Shown here in pieces: positions 57,180 through 64,000 of a stretch of 64,000 nt of DNA. The number at the start of each line of letters is the position of its first letter. Positions within the stretch are counted from its first letter, which is position 1. The notes under the pieces were generated by a model. The model saw only the letters and a list, made by a program, of their open reading frames with translations. It had not been told where the DNA came from and did not search any database. This stretch comes from Megalonaias nervosa. Lineage: Eukaryota; Mollusca; Bivalvia; Unionida; Unionidae. The stretch is from NCBI GenBank assembly GCA_016617855.1, contig JAECUM010003650.1, positions 82,255-146,254 of the forward strand, given 5' to 3'. The position numbers and the translations under genes are program-made.

Positions 57180-60100
57180 GGCTATTTGTAGAAAATTGTT
57201 TTAGCCACTTCCAACATATCACGGAAGTTTCATTTTCATATGGTTAGGAATGTGTCCCTGTTTTGAGTTTACATCTGTCACTTATGGCCCTATAAACTCC
57301 ATTTAGACTGTTGTTTTATAACATAAAAACTGTGCTCTGGAGGAAAGTGCAGTTGAGTTTAATGCAATCAAACTTAAAAGTTATACTTCAGTGTTGCTAC
57401 AACAGATTCGTTGGGGAAGAGACCCTTCGTACCTCTCTTCATGGTAGTACCGTAACAATTGGGCCAGTCAGGTGTTATTGCCACCTATTGTGGTACCTAA
57501 CAATTATTAATACATTTCTCTGAATTCTCCTGGATATTTGATAACCTGTGACGACTGTTCCTAATATTCAAGAAAAGCAAATTAAAATCCTAAACCCTAA
57601 ACAGAAGCTACAATGTTTATTAAGCTCAGCTGCGTGGATTTTGCGTATGGTCACAAAGCAAACAAACGTGATTGGACCAGGTCCAGCAAAGTCACTTCCA
57701 TTAAAAAAAAATCTTATTCATTTTAGTTACATTCAACATCCCCTTATTTTGAAACAAATTATTGTCATATCCTATTACTGATTTTTGTAAATTATGTTTG
57801 AGATATTGCCTAATATAAGTAAAATAATCTTGGTGCATCTATCAATGTAAACGATTTACTGGATTTAATCAGTATGTTTTAAAATTATTTTTGGAGGTTT
57901 CAATATAAACAAAGTAAAATAATGTGGCCCATACTTAGACGATAAAACAAATCAACTTAAGTCGAATTCAAGTCTGCCAGAACAGCACCATTATTGTAAC
58001 TTCAAAGAGAAAGTTGTATTATTATTATTCACAAGAGCAGCCACGAGATTTAAGAAACGAGTAATTCTTTTAAAAATTTTCAGGAATGAAATGAATGATT
58101 TATCCCCCCCCCGACCAAACTCATACCAAACACACACAGACACACAGACACACACACACACACAAACATTTAGGTTAATTTGTATTGTCTTGTGAAAACG
58201 CACCGCCATATAATTTTGGAATTATACAGATTTGGGAATGACAAGAACTAAGGCTTGACAAAGCTTTTATATTATTATTTGAACTAAGACTAAAAACTTG
58301 TTTTGATTCAAAGTTCAGCTCTAGCATTTGGAAATAATATGGGACCAGATTACATCAAAGTTAAAGCACACAAATTAATACACAACATTATCTTGGAAAA
58401 GCAAAAATAATGAAATAGTAATACTTTTTATAATACTGATAACTTTCGCACATTTTTATTTTCACCGATGAACAAGTGAGTCAGCTTGATGAGATAGAAT
58501 CTGCAGATGAATTAGTAAATGACTGCATCTAACTTTGGGTAGTATTTATTACTCGCAACTGTGAGTAATGAGTCCAATCATCAATATGATATTGTTAAGT
58601 CCTTGATCAACGGGTTTCATTCATATCTACAAGCAATGTAAATTTGTAGAGCATACTATATGACTGAATAAACTCATCATTCACTCAAATAATATAATGC
58701 AATATTAAACTTACCATGTACATGTCAAAGGAAGGACTACAACGCAAGTATTAGCTTAGTCAGGATTCTGTGTTTGACAATTTTTAAAATTTCGCGCATA
58801 CGTTTCAAAGATCGGTGGCTTTATGTCTTCAAATTCCAGTAAAATGGACAACGATAATTCACTTATTGTCACCCGCTACGTTAATAATACTTGCGGTTTT
58901 CAGACTTCAAGAACAGTAGTAGGAATTATGGATAGAATAAATCTACAACCCCCAAAAGTAATATAAATAATGCATACCCCCTTTTGAGCTGTCTAACTTA
59001 GATGATACATATACTTCGGCTATATTTATCCAGGTATCCAGGTTTTCAGAAAAAGGATATTCAGGTTATGTAATACATACAATACTTGTCCTTTAACAGT
59101 ATGTCCTAATACAAGTTATAGAAGCAAAACGTGATATACAGGATGATAAATGACATCCCACGAACACAACCAAAGTCGCCAAGATGATAAATCTTGGTCG
59201 GTGCATGAGTTCCCCAAATACTCATATCGGTTTATTCTGGTGCGTTAACATTCAATCAGGCAAAATTACCAATAGTAGTATATACCAAGAGCTGCAGCCA
59301 ATATATATATATATATGTTCTTGACAGAAAATGTCCTATTCTAGGTAAAGCCCAAATCAGACTTCTACAAATAGTTTCAAAATATTTCAGAAACGGTCTT
59401 TAGCGACATTTGGAGGTTTTGAGGCTTCAAAACAATGGAACCACTTGACTAGACCTATGCACAGATGCCAAATCTTTGCCATTGGCTGATGAGAAAATGC
59501 CTGAGATATAACGAACGTGATTAACTGAATAAATGGTCGAACTCGAGTGAGTGTATAGAATATGTTCATAGCAAGTGTATTAATCATTGTATTATATTCA
59601 GGACAGTGGGTGGAGTAGGTTCATTTATGCGGGAAGGCACTATATGCTGCGATGATAAAACATGATGTGGATGTCTCGACCAAACGCGAATGTGCCTGAT
59701 AAATGGGTTGTGTATCATTTGCAATTTGAAATGAATCAATTTGGAAACTGCATCGAACATCACCATAATATTTTCCGAAATTGAGTGAAATATCATTTTC
59801 AAGCGGTTCATTGGATTCAAGTAACTAAACCTGCTGAGATATTGTTTAAAATGTATGCTAATGTTGAAGATAATACAGTCTGTGCCATAATTATGTAATA
59901 GATTGTTCCTACAGAAAACATCAACTTCTCCTCTTACTATGCTGCATCGACTATACAATTCTCTGAGTGGATTCTTTTAATTACCAGAACATATATCAGC
60001 AGAAACTTATTAATGACAGCTTGCCATTGCTGGGCATTATACACATTCATACTTGGACTGATGAATAATGAAGCTCATCCCTTTTATATAAAATTTATTT

Positions 60101-60730
60101 TTAATAATCGACAGGCAACGCCAATGGTCATTTGTGTAATTTGTCACTGTGTTTTCACTGTGGATATAGACCTCTCACTCTGGAGAGTGAAAGCTCTGCA
60201 ACCGACAGTATATAATCTACGCAACCCTACCCTCGCACAGACCAGCAGTCAAATCCAAGTTAACTTAAAGATTTAGTTCAGATTTAGGTTTGAAGTTCTT
60301 CGGTTTGAATTAAAGTAATACATGTTGAGCGTTATTTTGTTTGGAGAATCAGCAAGCAATACGCTTTCGTGCTTGTATATCATCATTACTACCGCTTTGA
60401 TCGTCAGACGAGTTCATCTTTGGTCTTAAAATGCAAGGAATGAACAGTGATCTACACTCGAGAAAACACGGTACGATATTGATTGCATAAATGTATGAAT
60501 TTGTAATATTTCTGCACATGCTTCACGAACTCTGCGTTTTATATTCCTGAAGCACGGACGTGAAGGAAAGCATCCCCTTACACCAAAACTTACAATACCC
60601 ACTTCACTATAACAAAGAGAAAACATGGAACGTGCGGATCTAAAAGAAACATTCACGTTGACTTTTTACTTACAAACACATACATACGCTATCTGACAAG
60701 ACAGAAAAACGAAATGCTTATCGACACACT
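57180..60730. other. No confident gene
   Basis: AT-rich sequence with a CA/GT run at 58120-58163, a C run at 58105-58112 and short TA runs at 59300. Minus frames at 59958-59584 (124 codons) and 60656-60426 (76 codons) are open but match nothing I know. They may be parts of the virus-like relic found at 61-62 kb on the same strand. Confidence 0.45.
58122..58163. repeat. (CA)n microsatellite
   Basis: An interrupted CA/CAGA run of about 40 bases. Confidence 0.9.
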
Positions 60731-60734
60731 TCTA

Positions 60735-61210
60735 TTATTTAACTACAAACACAAAGTTTGGCAATTTGACTAATATCTCTTTTCTAGAGGGTTGGGTAGC
60801 CCTGAAATGAGCTGTTTTGTTCGGGGAGTTATGGCAATCTTTTATTTTCCGAGATTGCGTCCCCGTTTGGCTGTAGGCTTTCCTATTGTCTGTTTCTTCG
60901 GAAAGAGAAGGAGAACTCTTTCGTGTATACACGACAGTCAACAAGACCTCTGTCCTGGCTTCTGCTGCTGTTGCTGCTGCTGCTGCTGCTTCTGCTATTG
61001 TTGTTGCTCTCTCTGTTTCTAAAGTCTCTACTTCTCCGTCCACTCTTCTTGCTCTTTCTTGATTCCTCTCTGAAGACCTCTTCTATCAGGTCTTTGTCTA
61101 TTGTTAACATCCTGACATTCTCTATCTGATCAGGCTTCGGTATCAGGTTTTGCCTGACACGGTGTAAAATTCGCGTAAGCTTCGTTCATCTTGGCTGGTC
61201 TTGAAGGCAT
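60735..61210 (-). pseudogene. Ser/Arg-rich and Ala-rich overlapping frames, virus-like context
   Basis: A 26-codon ORF starts at 61210 (MPSRPAKMNEAYANFTPCQA). It overlaps a frame from 61110 reading MLTIDKDLIEEVFREESRKS, then KKSGRRSRDFRNRES and a Ser run encoded by CAG-type repeats. A third frame through the same repeat gives an Ala run. An indel in or before the repeat would join the first two. A basic SR-rich core protein would fit a Polinton-type element. That function is a guess from the neighbouring protease. Confidence 0.3.
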
Positions 61211-61254
61211 CTTCGTAGGTTGAGGAGCCAACAATGGATGGTCAGACTGGAAAC

Positions 61255-61270
61255 TTCCTCGTTTTATATG
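61255..61270 (-). promoter_or_regulatory. TATA box candidate
   Basis: In minus sense catataaaacgagg lies about 55 bases upstream of the ATG at 61210, with tccagtctga, an initiator-like string, about 20 bases on. The spacing fits a core promoter for the small ORF. TATA-driven genes are usual in Polinton-like elements. It is compact but statistically common in AT-rich DNA. Confidence 0.3.
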
Positions 61271-61552
61271 GCTCAAGCGCGGACTCGACAGAAAACATAC
61301 CTAGGATTTTGTTGGGTCGGAACGCTATGATAGCTAATTTCATGGTGAGGGATAGAGAGAAGTCAACGAGCATGTATAGCGACGCTTTTTAAAAAAAAAC
61401 AAACAGCAGACACATTTTTCAAAACACAACAGTGTTTATTTAACTCACAAACAACTACAATTCATATAACATCAACAAATTTTTTTTACTTAACTAACAA
61501 ATTTTTACTTAAGTCACAAACAACAAATCATATAACATCAAACAAACTTTTT

Positions 61553-61994
61553 TGTCATGGGGCCATTGATGTACACTCGTTTCCTTGCTAAGGACAAAAG
61601 ATATCCATAATGGTCACAAAGCCATCGATCAAAATAAGTCACTAAATGTTCTAAGGGATATCCAAGACTGCGTTGATGAAGAAAATACACACAGTATTGT
61701 CCACAACACCATGGAATCCGTGCCTTGTAATTTCACATTATTGAATCGTGTCGTCTGGGCATTTCTTCTCATAAAGTCAATAATGTCGTCTTCCAAAGGT
61801 GGTAATCTATACGAATCAAAATACTCCACACAACCTTTTTTAGGGACGCAGATGGCTACCCAGTGGCTTCCTGGGAGATGACTGTCGTCTGTGTTGATGA
61901 CATAAGCTTGATGGTCTTGAGTTTTGCGATGAGGCAGTTCATCTTTAGCACACACGACAGGATTCCAGGAAGCAGTGTACGAACTGTTGTTCAA
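61553..61994 (-). pseudogene. Adenain-like cysteine protease (Polinton PRO) relic
   Basis: A minus-strand frame from 61994 carries DDSHLPGSHWVAICVPKK (catalytic His-Trp), GCVEYFDSYRLPP (catalytic Asp) and VKLQGTDS (oxyanion Gln). The catalytic Cys segment, expected as 'CGxYCxxFL', appears only in the neighbouring frame, as CCGQYCVYFL near 61690, continuing to about 61553. So a one-base slip separates Gln from Cys. The family (C5/C48, adenovirus protease and Ulp1) matures capsids of adenovirus, Polintons and relatives. Upstream frames to 62.2 kb are open but unrecognised. Apart from the slip the domain is well preserved. Confidence 0.65.
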
Positions 61995-62239
61995 AGATAA
62001 TAAAGTTTTCAGGTATCAAGTTTTGTTTTGTTTTTCTTTGCACAGGTAATGATAAGTCATCAATTCACTTCTGACGTTTTGCTTGAAAATCTCTGACAAG
62101 TAACCGTTTCTTTGCTTCACCTCCGCACTCTGGGACAAGAGAGCTTGAATGCGATAGATCTCCAGATTTATAGTTTGTAGAATTGTTTGATTTAGGATAT
62201 CAAGTCAGTATTAAGTCGAGGCAAATTGATATAACGCTG

Positions 62240-63900
62240 AAAAATATTTAAGTCTTATCTTTCTTCAATACCAGATTAAACTGCGGCAAGAAGAGAGTAC
62301 AAGAAGATACGACAGAATGGGTAATCATGGTCTCCTTAACCTTTATATAGCTGCAAATCTTTCTGTACATATTCTGTAGACATGTTGGACACATGCTATC
62401 ACGCCAATACTAAGTCAGAGTGATTTCGATAAGACACCGAATGATGTTATTGTTTCAGATTTCTTCAGTGCCAGACTAAATTGCGCGCAGAAGCCTTTCG
62501 ATTTTTCTTTGTGATACAATTTGCTGATTCTGTAGTCGTCATGAAATCATCCAGTTGTCTATACCTTTCAAATCTCTTGAAACTATTGGGCCATTTTGAT
62601 AGTGTAGACTAAACGCGTTAGAAAGAAATCAATAAGTATAAAACATTTGATCTCATTACTTTTAATTCACATGTTTAACAAGTATCAATTGAAGTCCGTT
62701 ACACAGTTAAAAATGTCTAGTTTTAGTAATTGTATTCTAAGCTTTCTTTTGTTGCAGCCATATAGCATGAACAATAAAAGGTAAGAGAGGATCTTAAATG
62801 GAGTCGTTTATAACTGAATAAAGAAAGATATTTATACCGAAAATTATAAATTGAGCGGCATACGTATAGGTTTAAATGCTGCCTTTGAAATGATATTGTT
62901 CTGAAAGTTGTATACAAATCAATAGCTTTACTGAAAGAGAAATACGTTAACTGACAAACATAATAATTTAACACTCTTTCCATTGCCTCAGCCACATAAT
63001 ATGAAGACTAAAACATAGGCGAGGATTTTCAATCGAATAGTTCGTAAGTGAACAAAGAAAAATATTTAACAAAAGAAAACAAATATTCTTGTGTTCCTGG
63101 ATATAGACCTAATATCTCTTGTTATTATCCCTTCTATAATAGGATAAAGAGAGCATTTCTTTTTTCTTTTTTTTTCGCAGCGAACAATGACAATCTACAA
63201 CTTTATTACCTGTAAGCCATAAATAGATGACATTTTTCATTTTCAGACAATTACAGCAATATATAATTACACATTTTAAAAATTTTGGTTTTACATTTTG
63301 TGACCAAAACCCGCTAAGGAAGACGTGAAATTTTGTAGGCATACAGGTATATAAATCTCCATGACCTGTTTAGAATTTCAGCTCTTTGCATCAATTTCTT
63401 TTCAAATGTTTATTATTTGGGGAGTGGAATAGGAAAGGTTTAGACATTTATTTGGTAGAAACATTTAGTACAGTTGACAAAGACAAGTTAGACACAAAAT
63501 TGTTCAGGTGTATGAGTATACATATGTTGACGATTTGATTATATGTTCAGGCTGATACAGCAATTTTACCTTTGTTTTACACATTCTTGAACGGTTTTGA
63601 CTTAGACCTTTCTCATTTAAACAACTTCAGAAATTTTAAACAATAGTTACTGGAGGTAGTGAATTTTTGAATTTTAGTATTAATATTTGTGGTCAAATGT
63701 AGATGACTTTATTAAATTGTGATGTAATGATACGAAAATTGTATTAATTGTGGACGCATTTGAATATATTGGACATATATTCCTTTGGTCTGCAGTGGGT
63801 GCATGCTTGTTTTATAAGTTCAAATCCACTGGATTAGATGTAGTGTTAAAAAGAGATCATATGTAAACAATATGACAGTTTGGATTCATTGTTGTGACAA
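62240..63900. other. No feature recognised
   Basis: AT-rich sequence with two short minus-strand frames (62995-62723, 63342-63109) of low-complexity translation. Nothing else seen. Confidence 0.55.
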
Positions 63901-63917
63901 ATGCTGTCTTTTTTTAG

Positions 63918-64000
63918 CTCCCTTGTCGCAAGCACGTTCTCCATTGGAAAAACCACACAAGACATCGCCAGCTTCTGCCTGCAAATATAGGACACCTTTT
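63918..64000 (+). CDS. Possible exon start running off the window
   Basis: tgctgtctttttttag is a good acceptor-like string ending at 63917. One frame beyond it stays open to the window end (PLSQARSPLEKPHKTSPASA), Pro/Ser/Lys-rich. It could equally be chance. Confidence 0.2.

Noticed and set aside
59584..59958. 124-codon minus-strand ORF as a capsid gene
   Set aside because: Long for AT-rich DNA but no motif matches; kept only as part of an unassigned stretch.

Overview
The window is AT-rich, gene-poor eukaryotic DNA full of long microsatellites (TA, TTA, TATG, GT/GA, TATC), tRNA-derived SINEs, retrotransposons and broken virus-like genes. No prokaryotic operon structure is visible. The organism is most likely an invertebrate animal. 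The two SINE families remind me of mollusc/lophotrochozoan SINEs, but that is recollection only and the species cannot be read from the window. No intact host gene is certain. The best host-gene candidate is a set of tandemly duplicated, phase-1 exon-like blocks at 22-25.1 kb that encode Thr-rich stalks and a final Cys-x2-Cys/Cys-x2-Cys exon.

Layout. 0-0.3 kb: end of a 46-bp tandem array. 2.1-7.0 kb: decayed minus-strand fragments that look Polinton/Maverick (adintovirus-like), including a minor-capsid/penton-like start, split by a plus-strand solo LTR at 4989-5859. 8-13.1 kb: more unrecognised or virus-like open stretches, with an A32-type ATPase-like patch near 10.8 kb and a small Cys-rich ORF. 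13.4-14.2 kb: two different tRNA-derived SINEs. 15.8-16.6 kb: plus-strand relic of a Gypsy RNase H followed by a polypurine tract. 17.2-21.4 kb: plus-strand Polinton relic with two pieces of protein-primed DNA polymerase B and a packaging-ATPase relic. 22-25.1 kb: the duplicated Thr-rich exon region. 25.1-41.8 kb: mostly empty AT-rich DNA with microsatellites and a few weak ORFs.

41.9-43.85 kb: a Penelope-like element (reverse transcriptase plus GIY-YIG endonuclease) whose 5' part is inverted in the way twin priming would produce. 44.6-49.6 kb: three SINEs and two solo LTRs, one LTR inserted inside a SINE. 50.7-51.5 kb: a Lys-rich repetitive reading frame broken in a poly-A run. 52.3-57.2 kb: a minus-strand Ty3/Gypsy-class element with the order gag - integrase - reverse transcriptase - RNase H, the Gmr1-type order, with truncated LTRs and several frameshifts. 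61-62 kb: minus-strand relic of an adenain-type cysteine protease plus a Ser/Arg-rich frame with a TATA box upstream.

The recognised units do not form one pathway. They are layers of insertions: old Polinton-like DNA, then SINEs, then LTR elements landing in both. The most informative observations are the inverted Penelope element, the integrase-first Gypsy element seen in two copies, the LTR-in-SINE nesting, and the duplicated phase-1 exon array.
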